The notes: generated by a model from the sequence alone, not told the origin. Numbered from the stretch's first letter, positions 17,930 to 30,571 are shown. The stretch is DNA of 64,000 nt from Alcanivorax nanhaiticus (GCF_000756665.1 NZ_ARXV01000003.1:310001-374000); one strand, 5' to 3'. A program made the numbers and translations.

Positions 17930-18604
17930 TTACGCCTTGTATTGGCCAAAAATTCGGCGCTTGGCGCGCTCGTAACGCTCCTTGCTGATCGCTCCGCTGC
18001 TTTGAAGGCGGCGATGCTCTGCCACTTCCACCGCCAGACGCTCGCGCCCTGCCGGCAAATGATTCCAGGCTTGCTGGCCTCGCTTGGCCAGGATGCCAAT
18101 CAATTTTTGCAGTCGCTCCGCATCTGCCCGGCATTGGCGCAGCTCAAACAAGGCAATGCGGCCGTGCCTGCTATAAAAGATCCAGCGGTTTCGTTGCTTG
18201 CGGCGAGCAACAACCATAGAGAGTGCAGTCCAGATAGCGCCACCGGCAGCCACCGGCCACAGTTGCAGATAAGCCCCTGCCAGAATCGCCACTCCGCCGA
18301 GCACAGCAGAGGCCCAATAAGGGAGGGCAAGCTCCACATCATGGGCCGGCTTCGGATCAACAAAAGCCAGATTGAATACCACTGCAGCGCCTTTACGTCG
18401 GGCCACACGGCGATATTCAACAAACCTGCCATTAAAAAGCGAAAGGCTGCAGGCGACACCTGATTTCGGTGTGAACACCAGCTCCACTTTTCTGTCGCTT
18501 TGGTCCGGTACGGCCACCAGTTGGGCCTGATCAAGCGCCGCAGGGACGCCCTGGAGTTCTATCTGCTCTTCACGGGGTGCAATGGATAGTGTTGTCATAG
18601 TCAA
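17930..18604 (-). CDS. Unknown membrane protein with SHOCT-like C-terminus
   Basis: I do not recognise this 224-residue protein. Residues 1-90 are soluble and beta-rich. Two hydrophobic segments follow (about 95-113 and 116-133), then a basic loop (RRKQRNRW) and a helical region. The last 30 residues (LQSSGAISKERYERAKRRI) resemble a SHOCT domain, a short C-terminal helix motif thought to mediate oligomerisation. The start is TTG 18604 with GGGGGAGG 6 nt upstream; ATG 18598 is the alternative. It is divergent from the Bax-inhibitor-like gene and ends about 100 bp from tRNA-Ser. Confidence 0.75.
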   Translation of the reverse strand: MTMTTLSIAPREEQIELQGVPAALDQAQLVAVPDQSDRKVELVFTPKSGVACSLSLFNGRFVEYRRVARRKGAAVVFNLAFVDPKPAHDVELALPYWASAVLGGVAILAGAYLQLWPVAAGGAIWTALSMVVARRKQRNRWIFYSRHGRIALFELRQCRADAERLQKLIGILAKRGQQAWNHLPAGRERLAVEVAEHRRLQSSGAISKERYERAKRRIFGQYKA

Positions 18605-18749
18605 TGTGAACCTCCCCCAAACTACGAATATAGTATGAAAATTCGCCGTCAGGTCCCGAGATTCGGTTCACAAAGCCCGAATTTCACTCAACCGCGCGAA
18701 AAATAGCTTACCGCTATAAAAAACAGTAGCTTAGAGAATCCGGTTTCCC

Positions 18750-18777
18750 TTGATTTTGCGCCCCGCGCCCTTATCAT
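18750..18777 (+). promoter_or_regulatory. Putative promoter of the YccA-like/tus operon
   Basis: TTGATT (18750-18755) and TATCAT (18772-18777) are 16 bp apart, 32 bp before the ATG at 18810. Match is good but not perfect. Confidence 0.5.
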
Positions 18778-18809
18778 CACAGGTACCATTCACAAGGATG
18801 ATCCAGATT

Positions 18810-19493
18810 ATGAATAACCCGACCAACCCCTACTCTACTCCTCAGCAGCACGGCATGGCCGTCACGGGAGAACGTGCGGCTCAGGTACTCAAAAACACCT
18901 ACATGCTGCTGGGGCTGTCACTCATCGTGGCCACAGGTGCCTCGTGGTTTGCCATGTCCAGCAACATTGGCTTTATCAATGTATGGGTCACTATTGGCGT
19001 GTACTTTGGGCTGTTGTTTGCTACCAACATGCTGCGTAACAGCGCCTGGGGCATTCTTGCCGTGTTCGGTCTGACCGGCTGGCTGGGCTTCACCACTGGC
19101 CCAATCATCAATATGTACGCTCAGATTCCGGGTGGTATGGAGATTGTCACCACCGCTCTCGGCGGCACCGCCTTCATCTTTGTTGCCATGTCAGCCATTG
19201 CGCTGGTGACCCGCAAGGATTTCAGCTTCCTGACCAACTTCATCATGATCGGCATTCTGGTGGCTTTCGTTGCCAGCCTCGCTAACATCTTCTTTGGTAT
19301 CCCGGCTCTGAGTCTGGCGGTTTCCGCTGCTTTCGTGCTGCTGTCTTCCCTGCTGATCATGTGGCAGACCAGCGCTATCATCCACGGCGGTGAAACCAAC
19401 TACATCATTGCCACCGTGACCCTGTTTGTGTCCCTCTATAATCTGTTTATGTCTCTGCTGAGCATTCTCACTGCCCTTGGCGGCGACGATTAA
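18810..19493 (+). CDS. Bax inhibitor-1/YccA family membrane protein
   Basis: This 227-residue inner-membrane protein has seven hydrophobic segments and the BI-1/UPF0005 layout (NTYMLLGLSLIVATGASW, then IINMYAQIPGG, and the C-terminal TNYIIATVTLFVSLYNLF). In E. coli the relative YccA modulates FtsH proteolysis; another family member acts as a calcium leak channel. I chose ATG 18810, preceded by AAGGAT; an in-frame ATG at 18798 is possible. The stop overlaps tusD by one base, so it heads the tus operon, as in Pseudomonas. Confidence 0.93.
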   Translation: MNNPTNPYSTPQQHGMAVTGERAAQVLKNTYMLLGLSLIVATGASWFAMSSNIGFINVWVTIGVYFGLLFATNMLRNSAWGILAVFGLTGWLGFTTGPIINMYAQIPGGMEIVTTALGGTAFIFVAMSAIALVTRKDFSFLTNFIMIGILVAFVASLANIFFGIPALSLAVSAAFVLLSSLLIMWQTSAIIHGGETNYIIATVTLFVSLYNLFMSLLSILTALGGDD

Positions 19494-19864
19494 TGCAGTT
19501 TGCCCTTCTGGTCAACGCGGCGGCGGATTCCCCCGCCGCCTTGACCGCCCTGCACACCGCCAAAGCGCTACACACCCACCCCGATCATCATTTCTACCGT
19601 CTCTTTCTCTACGCCGATGCCGTGCATCTGGCCAATTGTCATGCCTGGCGCGGGGATGGCGACAACGCCAATGCTGCTCAGCAGTGGCAGCAATGGATCA
19701 AGGAAAGTGGCGTTTCGGCTGAAGTCTGTGTCGGCGCGGCCCAGCGCCGTGGCATCGTGTCCGATGAGCACGGCCAAACACTGGCAGACGGCTTTGTACT
19801 GGTCGGACTTGGCCAATGGGCCGACGCCATGATCAACGCTGAACGAGTACTGCAGTTTGGCTAA
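19493..19864 (+). CDS. tusD: Sulfurtransferase subunit TusD
   Basis: TusD is the catalytic subunit of the TusBCD complex, which relays sulfur from TusA to TusE and MnmA for 2-thiouridine in tRNA wobble positions. The 123-residue protein keeps the acceptor cysteine in VCVGAAQRRG (about residue 79) and the C-terminal GFVLVGLGQWADA segment. Its ATG overlaps the YccA-like stop by one base and its end overlaps tusC by 8 bp. Confidence 0.93.
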   Translation: MQFALLVNAAADSPAALTALHTAKALHTHPDHHFYRLFLYADAVHLANCHAWRGDGDNANAAQQWQQWIKESGVSAEVCVGAAQRRGIVSDEHGQTLADGFVLVGLGQWADAMINAERVLQFG

Positions 19865-20159
19865 TCAGCTCTATATCGCCAGCGCCGCCGCCCCGTTCAG
19901 TGACCGCTTTCAGGAAATGCTGGACATGCTGATGACCGGTGCCGCCTTTGGTTTACCCACCACCCTGTGGCTAACTGATGGCTGCCTCGCGGCCTTGTCG
20001 GCAATGCCGGACAATGCTGCTCTGCATCAGCTGGCAGACTTCGGGGTTCGATGTGTCGCCAGTGACACCGCCCAAGGATCCGGCATACCGGTAGAGAGCC
20101 TCAGCGCTCACGACCTCAAGCGCCTTCGTGACGACTGCAAACAAGTCCTGGTGTTCTAA
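19857..20159 (+). CDS. tusC: Sulfurtransferase subunit TusC
   Basis: TusC is a structural subunit of the TusBCD sulfur-relay complex. The 100-residue protein starts at TTG 19857 inside the end of tusD; this gives the family's usual N-terminal strand (LYIASAAAPFSDRFQEML) at the right place. The DsrF-like fold is supported by TGAAFGLPTTLWLTDG. Translation is probably coupled with tusD. Confidence 0.88.
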   Translation: MANQLYIASAAAPFSDRFQEMLDMLMTGAAFGLPTTLWLTDGCLAALSAMPDNAALHQLADFGVRCVASDTAQGSGIPVESLSAHDLKRLRDDCKQVLVF

Positions 20160-20160
20160 C

Positions 20161-20415
20161 ATGCTGCATCTGATTGGACTCAAACCTGACGATCGCGCCA
20201 GCATCGATAGCTTCCTTACCCTCTATCAGCCAGATGACATCTGCGTGTTCACGGATGCCGGCTTGATGCTTGCATCCACGTTAAAACTTACCGGCAAGGC
20301 TTATCTGTTGGCGCACCCCCACATAGTGGTTAGCGACAGCGGGTTTGAGCAAATCGACCATACAGCCCTGCTTGAGCTGGTAGCCAGGCATGGCCCCGCT
20401 ACCAGCTGGTACTGA
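20161..20415 (+). CDS. tusB: Sulfurtransferase subunit TusB
   Basis: TusB completes the TusBCD complex. The 84-residue protein starts at ATG 20161, one base after the tusC stop, with the usual MLHLIGL beginning. The family's Lys/Trp-rich end is short but present (PATSWY). In many gammaproteobacteria tusE follows directly; here the next gene, 24 bp on, is a TrpD2-like protein, so tusE is absent from the cluster. Confidence 0.88.
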   Translation: MLHLIGLKPDDRASIDSFLTLYQPDDICVFTDAGLMLASTLKLTGKAYLLAHPHIVVSDSGFEQIDHTALLELVARHGPATSWY

Positions 20416-20439
20416 CGCGAAGCCCATAGCGAGTTCCCA

Positions 20440-21429
20440 ATGACAGAACATGCCTTTGCTGAATATGTGCGCACCCTGGGGCGCGGCAAACGTGCGCGCC
20501 GCAGCCTGAGCCGGGAAGAGGCCCGAGATGCCATGGAGATGATCCTCGATGGCAAGGTTGAAGAGGTGCAACTAGGCGCCTTTTTGATGCTGCTGCGGGT
20601 GAAGGAAGAAACCCCGGAAGAGCTGGCCGGCTTCCTTGATGCTTGCCGCAAACGCTGTGACGACTCACTGGCGGATTTTCCAGCTGTGCAGCTCGATTGG
20701 CCCAGCTACGCCGGAAAGAAGAAGCACCACCCCTGGTACCTGCTAGCCACTGTATTGCTGGCAGATCAGGGCATCCGCACCTTGCTGCACGGTGGCCCGG
20801 CGCACACGCCCAATCGGGTTTACACCGACGAATTGCTCCCTGCCCTCGGCCTCAAGGTAGCCTCCAGTGTCGACCAGGCTGCCGAGCATCTGGAGGAACA
20901 GGGGCTGGCTTACCTGCCGATTGAGCAGTTTTGTGCCCCGCTCTCTTATCTACTGACCTTGCGCTTTTATCTGGGGTTGCGCTCGCCCATCAATACCCTG
21001 GCGCGCAGTCTTAACCCGGCACGCGCACCGCTTTCCATGCAGAGCGTTTTTCATCCTGCCTATATCGCGCTGCATCAGGGGGCTGCAGAACTCTGTGGTG
21101 ACCGTGATCTGCTCCTGTTCAAAGGGGAAGGCGGCGAACTGGAAATCCGTCCCGACGCACGCACCAGCATCACCGGCATTCGCCATGGCGAAGCGCTCGA
21201 AGGTGCCGTTTTGGACAACCTAATGCCACGCCACGCCCCGCCGGGTTCTCCCAATGCAGAAGCCCTGAAGCAAGTCTGGCGCGGTGAGACGAAAGATGAA
21301 TACGGTGAAAACGCTGTCATCCAGACTGTCGCCGTGGCGCTGTGGGGGCTGGACAGAGCGGAGAATCTGGAAGACGCACAAACAAGGGCCGCTGAACTCT
21401 GGGCCAGCCGCGACCGATCCCGGCTATAG
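20440..21429 (+). CDS. TrpD2/YbiB-like glycosyltransferase family protein
   Basis: This 329-residue protein resembles anthranilate phosphoribosyltransferase (TrpD). It has the N-terminal helical domain (LSREEARDAMEMILDGKVEEVQLGAFL split over residues 25-55) and a C-terminal nucleoside-phosphorylase-type domain with LLHGGPAHTPNRVYTDELLPALG. Relatives called TrpD2 or YbiB in E. coli bind nucleic acid, not anthranilate, so I do not assign tryptophan synthesis. No trp genes are near. It follows tusB by 24 bp and precedes cysG, matching the Pseudomonas order. Confidence 0.85.
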   Translation: MTEHAFAEYVRTLGRGKRARRSLSREEARDAMEMILDGKVEEVQLGAFLMLLRVKEETPEELAGFLDACRKRCDDSLADFPAVQLDWPSYAGKKKHHPWYLLATVLLADQGIRTLLHGGPAHTPNRVYTDELLPALGLKVASSVDQAAEHLEEQGLAYLPIEQFCAPLSYLLTLRFYLGLRSPINTLARSLNPARAPLSMQSVFHPAYIALHQGAAELCGDRDLLLFKGEGGELEIRPDARTSITGIRHGEALEGAVLDNLMPRHAPPGSPNAEALKQVWRGETKDEYGENAVIQTVAVALWGLDRAENLEDAQTRAAELWASRDRSRL

Positions 21430-21442
21430 CGACCATCCCCCC

Positions 21443-21590
21443 GCAGGAGCGGCGCTTGAGCCGCGAATTCAGGCCCTGGAGAAGGAGAAAAGCTTCGCCA
21501 GGGCTGACCTCACCTTCGCGGCTCAAGCGCCGCTCCTACAAAAAAATCGCTTTTACCGTCTCTCTATCGCTTGCAGGCAAGCTCCCACAG
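21443..21590. repeat. REP-type inverted pair (REPIN-like) plus a third REP remnant
   Basis: Arms at 21443-21467 and 21515-21540 are near-perfect inverted copies containing GGAGCGGCGCTTGAGCCGCG, with a nested smaller inverted pair (GCCCTGG/CCAGGGC) between them. The whole can fold into one long hairpin. A further related piece at 21569-21590 (GCTTGCAGGCAAGCTCC) looks like a decayed REP. The word form matches Pseudomonas REP sequences, mobilised by RAYT transposases; no such gene is in the window. Confidence 0.75.
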
Positions 21591-21596
21591 AAGCAC

Positions 21597-21630
21597 AAAA
21601 AAGGCGGAGATGCCCTGAGGCATTTCCGCC
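21597..21630 (-). terminator. Intrinsic terminator of cysG
   Basis: Read on the minus strand, a 12-bp stem (GGCGGAAATGCC/GGCATCTCCGCC with one G-U-type pair) and a 4-nt loop are followed by six T. It lies about 60 bp after the cysG stop. Confidence 0.8.
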
Positions 21631-21665
21631 CTACGCCAGATCTCTGCAACCTGGTTTTTTCATGG

Positions 21666-21700
21666 TTTAGCTATTAATTATTCACTATTAACTATTCATT
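21666..21700 (-). repeat. AG-heptad array at the cysG stop codon
   Basis: On the cysG strand, 7-bp units AATGAAT, AGTTAAT, AGTGAAT, AATTAAT and AGCTAAA follow one another. The first unit encodes the last CysG residues (Asn-Glu) and, with the next unit, the TAG stop. Confidence 0.8.
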
Positions 21701-23086
21701 GCTCTTTTTGAACCAGCCAAACTTCGGATGCAAACTAACAACGCTGCCCACAATAATCAGCGTGGGAGCATGAATTTCCCGGCCTTCGATATCATCAGCC
21801 AGGGTCTCCAGCGTCCCGGTGATCACTTCCTGCAGATCCGTGGTGCCGCGGGATACCAATGCAATCGGCGTATCGCCTTTGCGTCCATGGGCCATCAACT
21901 GCTCACATATCTGACGCAGCCCTACCAGCCCCATGTAGAACACCACGGTTTCCGTTTCACTGACCAGATGCTCCCAATCCAGCGTGACGGTACCGTCCTT
22001 GCGATGACCGGTGACAAAGCGCACTGACTGGGCATGATCCCGGTGCGTCAGCGGGATACCACCGTAGGCTGCACAACCACTGGCAGCAGTAATCCCCGGC
22101 ACCACCTGAAAGTCGATGCCCTCCTGAACGATGAGATCAATTTCTTCACCGCCCCGCCCGAAAATGAACGGATCACCCCCTTTCAGACGACAGACTTTCT
22201 TACCCTGTTTAGCGTAGTGGACCAGCAATTCATTGATGTTGTCCTGAGGCAGTGCATGCTTGTCGCGGGCCTTGCCCACATAGACCAGCTCCGCATCACG
22301 GCGGGCCAGATCCACAATCCCCTTGCCTACCAACCTGTCGTAGAGCACCACATCGGCCTTTTGCAGCAAACGCAAGGCTCGGAAGGTGAGAAGATCCGGG
22401 TCACCAGGGCCTGCCCCGACGAGATAAACCTCGCCTCGGCTCAGCTTGTCCGCATCTGCATCCGCAATCGCTTCGGCCAGCAAGACTTCTGCCTCGCTGT
22501 CCTTGCCCGCAAGAACCTTTTCAACAATGGGGCTGTCCAGTGCTTGCTCCCAGAACAAACGGCGAGCGCCAACATTATCCAGTTTGTCTTTGAGCGGCTG
22601 ACGAAAACGCGCCATCAGATCGGCCAGCTTTCCCCAGCGAGCTGGCAGTGAGGATTCCAGCTGACTGCGCAGCTTTCTGGCCAGTACCGGTGAGGCACCG
22701 GAAGAACTGATGCTGATGAGCACGGGCGAGCGATCCACGATGGCGGGAAAGATGAAGTCGCCCAACGAAGGGTTGTCCACCACGTTCACCGGCACATTGC
22801 GCGCACCAGCCAGATCGGCGATATGGGCGTTGACAACACTGTCATCCGTCGCGCAAATCACCAACCCGCAGCCGTCCAAATCAGCATCTTTGAACGGCCT
22901 CAGCAGAAGCTGGCCACCCGAATCTGCCACAATTTGGCGCAACTCATCGCACACTTCCGGCGCAACAACATCCAGAATCGCACCAGACCGGTGCAAAAGA
23001 CGACCTTTTCGCAAGGCTACTTCGCCGCCGCCGACCAGCAGGGCCTGTTTGCCCTGCAGTCGCCAGCTAATTGGCAGGAATTCCAT
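21692..23086 (-). CDS. cysG: Siroheme synthase CysG
   Basis: CysG makes siroheme, the cofactor of sulfite and nitrite reductases, from uroporphyrinogen III. The 464-residue protein joins an N-terminal precorrin-2 dehydrogenase/ferrochelatase (residues 1-205, with [17 protein letters not shown]) to a C-terminal SAM uroporphyrinogen methyltransferase (about 215-455, with [17 protein letters not shown] and [17 protein letters not shown]). Its final residues and stop codon are formed by a heptad repeat array. It is followed by serS on its upstream side, as in Pseudomonas. Confidence 0.96.
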   Translation of the reverse strand: MEFLPISWRLQGKQALLVGGGEVALRKGRLLHRSGAILDVVAPEVCDELRQIVADSGGQLLLRPFKDADLDGCGLVICATDDSVVNAHIADLAGARNVPVNVVDNPSLGDFIFPAIVDRSPVLISISSSGASPVLARKLRSQLESSLPARWGKLADLMARFRQPLKDKLDNVGARRLFWEQALDSPIVEKVLAGKDSEAEVLLAEAIADADADKLSRGEVYLVGAGPGDPDLLTFRALRLLQKADVVLYDRLVGKGIVDLARRDAELVYVGKARDKHALPQDNINELLVHYAKQGKKVCRLKGGDPFIFGRGGEEIDLIVQEGIDFQVVPGITAASGCAAYGGIPLTHRDHAQSVRFVTGHRKDGTVTLDWEHLVSETETVVFYMGLVGLRQICEQLMAHGRKGDTPIALVSRGTTDLQEVITGTLETLADDIEGREIHAPTLIIVGSVVSLHPKFGWFKKSNE

Positions 23087-23119
23087 GACTGCTCCCAGGT
23101 TCAGTGAGCCGGGAGCGTA

Positions 23120-24415
<1,296 letters not shown>

Positions 24416-24445
24416 TTACTTACTCCAAAATCGAAAGGCGAGATG

Positions 24446-24583
24446 CAAGTGACAAGTTTCAAGTTGCAACGCGATGAAGATTGGCCGCTAGCTGCAATTC
24501 CATCTCCGCGTTCAAACGCGGGCAGAAACCTACAGCCGCACTCCTCGCTTAACCCGCGTTGCAACTTGAAACTTGCGACTTGC
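24446..24583. repeat. Inverted pair of AG-heptad arrays between crcB and serS
   Basis: The left array (24446-24473, plus) and right array (24555-24582, minus) are 28-bp inverted copies differing at two positions. Each is made of 7-bp units such as AGTTTCA and AGTTGCA and ends in ACGCG toward the centre. The right array starts about 12 bp after the crcB stop, in crcB sense. The 81-bp interior has no gene. Confidence 0.85.
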
Positions 24584-24593
24584 TCCTCATCAG

Positions 24594-24986
24594 TTATTCA
24601 AAAATCAGTCGCCCGACTGCCAATCCCAATCCGGCGAGCGTGACGCAAGCCAGCACCGAAGCTGCCGCATAACCCGCAGCCAGATCCAGCGCTTTCACTT
24701 CCACCATCCGCACCAGCTCGAAAGAGAACGTGGAAAAGGTCGTCAGGGCGCCAAGCATGCCCGTCATGATGGCTAGCCGCCAGGCTTCACTGCTGGTCAA
24801 CGTGGCCAGAGCCACCGTCAGCAACCCAAACAGAAAGCTGCCAAGCAGGTTTACCGAGAAGGTGGCCCAGGGCCAGGCTGGCATGGTCGGTACGCCAAGC
24901 CACAAGGTCGTGCCGAAACGCAGGCAAGCCCCGGTTGCTCCACCGGCAGCGACCGCCAACCACGGCACCAACCCTACATCAGCCAT
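24594..24986 (-). CDS. crcB: Fluoride exporter CrcB/Fluc
   Basis: CrcB (Fluc) is a small dual-topology channel that lets fluoride leave the cell. The 130-residue protein has four membrane segments, the [13 protein letters not shown]-terminal motif, the [11 protein letters not shown] motif and [17 protein letters not shown] chose ATG 24986 because GGGG lies 6 nt upstream; ATG 24992 is nearly as good. It overlaps the rarA stop by 8 bp, so no fluoride riboswitch can precede it here. Confidence 0.93.
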   Translation of the reverse strand: MADVGLVPWLAVAAGGATGACLRFGTTLWLGVPTMPAWPWATFSVNLLGSFLFGLLTVALATLTSSEAWRLAIMTGMLGALTTFSTFSFELVRMVEVKALDLAAGYAAASVLACVTLAGLGLAVGRLIFE

Positions 24987-26331
24987 CGGCATCCCCTTTC
25001 CCCTTCCCTTCCTGGTAGCGTTGCCAGTCACTCTGGGCATTACGCTGCCTCAGGCGCGCCAGTTTTTCCCCCACCTTGATCTCAAGCCCCCGATTCACCG
25101 GCTCATAAAGCCGCGTCTCGCGCAGGCTGGGCGGGAAATAATTCTCGCCATCCACAAAGGCATCCGGGAAATCATGGGCGTAATGATACTCGGCTCCGTA
25201 GCCTTCGTCTTTCATTAGCTTGGTCGGAGCATTACGCAGGTGCAACGGCACCTCGTTGGTGGGCTTTTCGCGCACCAGCGCGCGAGCCCGGTTATAAGCC
25301 ATGTACACCGCGTTGCTCTTGGGCGCCACCGCCAGATAGGCGATGGCCTGAGCGATGGCCAACTCCCCTTCCGGGCTGCCCAGGCGCTCTTGTACATCCC
25401 AGGCTTGCAGACACAACGTGAGCGCTCTGGGATCCGCATTGCCGATATCTTCGCTGGCCATGCGCACCACACGACGAGCCAGATAGAGCGGGTCACAGCC
25501 ACCATCGAGCATACGGGCAAACCAGTAAAGCGCCGCATCCGGGTCAGAGCCGCGTACCGATTTGTGCAAGGCGCTGATCTGGTCATAAAACAGATCACCG
25601 CCCTTGTCGAAACGGCGCACCGCATCCCGCAAAACCTCACTCATCAGCGCCGCATTGATCACTGGCGCTTCGCCTTCGGCAAGATCTGCTGCCACTTCCA
25701 GCATATTGAGCAGACGACGGGCATCTCCGTCGGCATAGTTCAGGAGCAGCTCGGCCGCATCATCCTCTACCGTCATGCCGTTCAGACGAGGCTCTTTCAG
25801 CGCCCGCTGCAACAGGCCGGACAGGTCTTCCGGTGCCAGCGAACGCAGGCGATACACTCGCGCCCGTGACAGCAGCGCATTGTTCAATTCAAAGGATGGA
25901 TTTTCAGTGGTGGCACCAATAAAGGTGATGGTGCCGTCTTCTACATGAGGCAGGAAGGCATCCTGCTGTGACTTGTTGAAGCGATGCACTTCATCCACAA
26001 ACAGCACGGTGCGACGCCCTTGAGCAAGGCGAATCTGCGCCTGCTCCACTTCAGCGCGAATATCCTTTACCCCGGACAACACCGCAGAAAGGGTCACAAA
26101 GGCGGCATCGACAGCCTGGGAGAGGATTAATGCCAGGGTGGTTTTGCCTGTGCCCGGTGGCCCCCACAGAATCATGGAGTGGAGCTGACCACGCTCCAGG
26201 GCCTGTCGTAGTGGTTTGCCGGGCCCGACAAGATGCTGCTGGCCCACATAATCATCCAGGGTGGCAGGACGCAAACGCGCAGCCAGGGGCTGCGCTTGTT
26301 GGGCGTTGTCGGCGGCAAACAGATCGTTCAT
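24979..26331 (-). CDS. rarA: Replication-associated recombination protein A (MgsA)
   Basis: RarA is a clamp-loader-like AAA+ ATPase that acts at stalled replication forks. The 450-residue protein has Walker [12 protein letters not shown] (about residue 60), Walker [13 protein letters not shown], sensor 1 [10 protein letters not shown] and the C-terminal MgsA tetramerisation region ([18 protein letters not shown]). Its ATG overlaps the lolA stop by one base, a lolA-rarA pairing widely conserved. Confidence 0.96.
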   Translation of the reverse strand: MNDLFAADNAQQAQPLAARLRPATLDDYVGQQHLVGPGKPLRQALERGQLHSMILWGPPGTGKTTLALILSQAVDAAFVTLSAVLSGVKDIRAEVEQAQIRLAQGRRTVLFVDEVHRFNKSQQDAFLPHVEDGTITFIGATTENPSFELNNALLSRARVYRLRSLAPEDLSGLLQRALKEPRLNGMTVEDDAAELLLNYADGDARRLLNMLEVAADLAEGEAPVINAALMSEVLRDAVRRFDKGGDLFYDQISALHKSVRGSDPDAALYWFARMLDGGCDPLYLARRVVRMASEDIGNADPRALTLCLQAWDVQERLGSPEGELAIAQAIAYLAVAPKSNAVYMAYNRARALVREKPTNEVPLHLRNAPTKLMKDEGYGAEYHYAHDFPDAFVDGENYFPPSLRETRLYEPVNRGLEIKVGEKLARLRQRNAQSDWQRYQEGKGKGDADG

Positions 26332-26939
26332 TACTGTTCGATGATGTCAGTCCCTTCCGGGGGCTGAAACTGGAAGAGCGCGGCATCAATGCCTTTGTTG
26401 ATGGTCAAATCCCGGAAATCGATGATGGTTTTCTGTCCCAGGGCATCCTGCAAACGCATGGAATGAGGCTGCTCGCCAATGAAAGACACATCCAGCTGAT
26501 CAAACAGTGGATCTTCGCCTTTTGGGGTCAACCTGTAGGTCACTTCCGCACCATTGCGATCCTGTTCGGCAATACTGAAGGCCGCCGCCACATCTGAGGG
26601 TTTACCACTGAACAACAACGCAGGAGTTTCCCCCAGGTCATTACTCAGTGGACGGACTACAACCTGCTCCAGGTCCTCATCGTAAACCCAGACAGTCTCA
26701 CCATCAGAAACCGCCAACTGGGAGAACGGGCTGGTGGTAGACCAATAGAACCGGTTGCCACGGGCCACCTGAAACGAGCCTTCCGCCTGTTGCATGTGGG
26801 TGCCGCCTTTATCCAGCACCATCTGCTCAAACCCGCCTTTCAGGGATTGCAGTTTCTGCAGACGATCCAGCAGATCCTCGGTGGCGCCGGCCCAGACCAG
26901 AGACGGAGCCAGTAGCACCGCCATTACCAATTTACGCAT
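26331..26939 (-). CDS. lolA: Outer-membrane lipoprotein carrier LolA
   Basis: LolA carries lipoproteins across the periplasm from LolCDE to LolB. The 202-residue precursor has a signal peptide ([17 protein letters not shown], cleaved before GATED) and the LolA fold with [12 protein letters not shown] and [10 protein letters not shown] chose ATG 26939, with AAGGAG 5 nt upstream; TTG one codon earlier is possible. It lies 45 bp after ftsK. Confidence 0.94.
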   Translation of the reverse strand: MRKLVMAVLLAPSLVWAGATEDLLDRLQKLQSLKGGFEQMVLDKGGTHMQQAEGSFQVARGNRFYWSTTSPFSQLAVSDGETVWVYDEDLEQVVVRPLSNDLGETPALLFSGKPSDVAAAFSIAEQDRNGAEVTYRLTPKGEDPLFDQLDVSFIGEQPHSMRLQDALGQKTIIDFRDLTINKGIDAALFQFQPPEGTDIIEQ

Positions 26940-26986
26940 CAAATCTCCTTGTGCAGGACGGTCGCTGTCGCACTATTGCGCACTTA

Positions 26987-29299
26987 TTACACAGGGGGAG
27001 GCGCAATCACTTCCCGCTGACCGTTATGCCCTGCTTCTGTCACTACCCCGGCCATTTCCATGGCTTCCACCAAACGGGCGGCACGGTTGTAGCCAATTTT
27101 CAGTTTACGCTGTACCGACGAAATTGAGGCCCGGCGGGACTGGGTCACGTAGGCTACCGCTTCGTCGTAGAGCGGATCATTTTCATCATCCCCGTCGCCA
27201 CTGCTTTCCATACCGGGCATCGGAGCGTTGAGGTCTGAGCCGCCATCAAGAATTTCTTCCAGATAGTTCGGCTCACCGCGCTTGCGCCAATCGTCACAAA
27301 CCCGGTGCACCTCTTCATCTGAGACAAAGGCACCGTGAACTCGTTCCGGAACACTGGTGCCGCCGGGTAAATAAAGCATGTCACCATGCCCCAGCAGCTG
27401 CTCGGCACCACCCTGATCCAGCACCGTGCGCGAATCAATCTTTGAGGACACCTGGAAACCAATACGGGACGGCACGTTGGCTTTGATCAGGCCGGTGATC
27501 ACATCTACGGAAGGCCGTTGCGTGGCCAGAATCAGGTGAATCCCTGCGGCACGAGCCTTCTGGGCAATTCGCGCAATCAACTCTTCCACTTTTTTGCCGA
27601 CGATCATCATCATGTCGGCAAATTCGTCGATCACAATCACGATGTAGGGAAGATGCTCGGCCAAAGGCGCCTCTTCCTCCAGGTTCATCGGGTCTTCCGG
27701 CTTCCAGAGCGGATCCTTGAGTGGCTCACCTTTCTTCTTCGCGTCATCAACCTTGCGGTTGTAACCAGAGATATTGCGCACGCCCATCGCCGCCATCAGC
27801 CGGTAACGGCGCTCCATCTCGCCGACGCCCCAGCGCAATGCTCCAGCGGCTTCCTTCATGTCCGTCACCACCGGGGTCAAGAGATGGGGAATGCCGTCAT
27901 AAACCGCCAGTTCCAGCATCTTGGGATCAATCAGAATCAGGCGAACATCTTCAGGGTTGGACTTGAACAGCATGGAAAGCAGCATGGCATTCACGCCCAC
28001 TGACTTACCGGAACCGGTGGTACCGGCCACCAGCAAATGCGGCATCTTGGCCAGATCCGCCATTACCGGATTGCCGGAAATATCCTTGCCCAGTGCCATG
28101 GTGAGCGGTGACGGAGACTGATCGAACATCTGTGTTCCGACCACTTCCGTGAAACGGATCATTTCCCGCTGCTCGTTGGGAATTTCGATCCCCACAGTGG
28201 TTTTACCCGGGATGACCTCCACCACACGAACGCTGATCACCGCCAACGAACGGGCCAGATCCTTGGCCAGATTGGTGATTTTGGACACCTTGATGCCGGG
28301 TGCCGGCTGAATTTCAAAGCGGGTAATCACCGGGCCAGGCTGAACGGCCACCACTTCGGCTTCGATGTTGAAATCCTTGAGCTTGATTTCAAGCAGCCGG
28401 GACATGCCCTCCAGCGCTTCTTCCGAGTAGCCGCCCTTGGCTTCTTCAACCGGGTCCAACAAGCCGATCGGGGGCAACTCGCCGGTGACTTCCGTCGTAA
28501 ACAGCTTCTGCTGTTTCTCCTTCTGGACCCTGACGCTTTTTTCCACCGGCTTGGCGGGTTGGGCAATTTTCACCGGTTTGCGGGTCTCTGCCTTCTTGCG
28601 GGCCTCCTCAATCACCTTGGCCCGCTTCTCATGGGCATCTTTCTTCTGCTTCTGAGCTTCACGCTTCTGCTTGCGCGCCTGCCACCAGGCCGGCAGTTTC
28701 TCGAAGGCATCCATGACCAGTGCACCCAGTCCTTCTGCCAGCGCAATCCAGGAAAGGTCGGTAAAGACCGTCACCCCGATCAAAAACAGTGCCACCATGA
28801 CCAGGGTGCCGCCCAAGGGGTTAAAGCCATCCAGCGCGGCCTGCCCCATTTGATGGCCAAGAATGCCTCCAGCTCCTTCAGGCAGATGATCCCCGACGCT
28901 GAAATGCATGTAGGAGAGCGCGGTTCCCGCCAGCATAGTCAGCACAAACCCGACCAGGCGAAGACTGAACAGCGGCCAGCTACCGGGCAAACCCGCATGG
29001 CGCTCTTTAAGCACCTTGCCAGCCCAGAAAGCCACCAGTACCGGAAACAAATAAGCCATGAAACCAAACAGGCTGAACAACATATCAGCACTGAAGGCCC
29101 CTGCCCGCCCGGCAGCATTGTGCACCGCATTGGTGTGGCCCACGTAGGACCAACCGGGATCTCGGCTGTCAAATGTGACCAACGCCAGCAGCAGATACGC
29201 GGACAGCGCAATCAAGGCAATTACTGTGCCTTCGACCAGCCCGCGCTTGAGATGACGGGAAAACCCGGACTCTCCTTGCCCGGCTACGGTTTTGCTCAC
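26987..29299 (-). CDS. ftsK: DNA translocase FtsK
   Basis: FtsK pumps chromosome termini through the division septum and activates XerCD at dif. The 770-residue protein has four N-terminal membrane segments (residues about 20-190), a short charged linker rich in Lys and Ala (about 205-265, much shorter than in E. coli), the motor domain with [12 protein letters not shown] and DEFADMMM, and the C-terminal gamma winged helix ([20 protein letters not shown]) that reads KOPS sites. It is divergent from trxB. Confidence 0.97.
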   Translation of the reverse strand: MSKTVAGQGESGFSRHLKRGLVEGTVIALIALSAYLLLALVTFDSRDPGWSYVGHTNAVHNAAGRAGAFSADMLFSLFGFMAYLFPVLVAFWAGKVLKERHAGLPGSWPLFSLRLVGFVLTMLAGTALSYMHFSVGDHLPEGAGGILGHQMGQAALDGFNPLGGTLVMVALFLIGVTVFTDLSWIALAEGLGALVMDAFEKLPAWWQARKQKREAQKQKKDAHEKRAKVIEEARKKAETRKPVKIAQPAKPVEKSVRVQKEKQQKLFTTEVTGELPPIGLLDPVEEAKGGYSEEALEGMSRLLEIKLKDFNIEAEVVAVQPGPVITRFEIQPAPGIKVSKITNLAKDLARSLAVISVRVVEVIPGKTTVGIEIPNEQREMIRFTEVVGTQMFDQSPSPLTMALGKDISGNPVMADLAKMPHLLVAGTTGSGKSVGVNAMLLSMLFKSNPEDVRLILIDPKMLELAVYDGIPHLLTPVVTDMKEAAGALRWGVGEMERRYRLMAAMGVRNISGYNRKVDDAKKKGEPLKDPLWKPEDPMNLEEEAPLAEHLPYIVIVIDEFADMMMIVGKKVEELIARIAQKARAAGIHLILATQRPSVDVITGLIKANVPSRIGFQVSSKIDSRTVLDQGGAEQLLGHGDMLYLPGGTSVPERVHGAFVSDEEVHRVCDDWRKRGEPNYLEEILDGGSDLNAPMPGMESSGDGDDENDPLYDEAVAYVTQSRRASISSVQRKLKIGYNRAARLVEAMEMAGVVTEAGHNGQREVIAPPPV

Positions 29300-30544
<1,245 letters not shown>

Positions 30545-30571
30545 TTCAACCCTCAACAGGTCCAGAAGCCT

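Noticed and set aside
24446..24583. CRISPR array
   Set aside because: The repeats are 7-bp units in two inverted arrays; there are no 28-37-bp repeats with unique spacers and no cas genes.
24594..25040. Fluoride riboswitch before crcB
   Set aside because: crcB overlaps the end of rarA, leaving no leader in which a riboswitch could fold.
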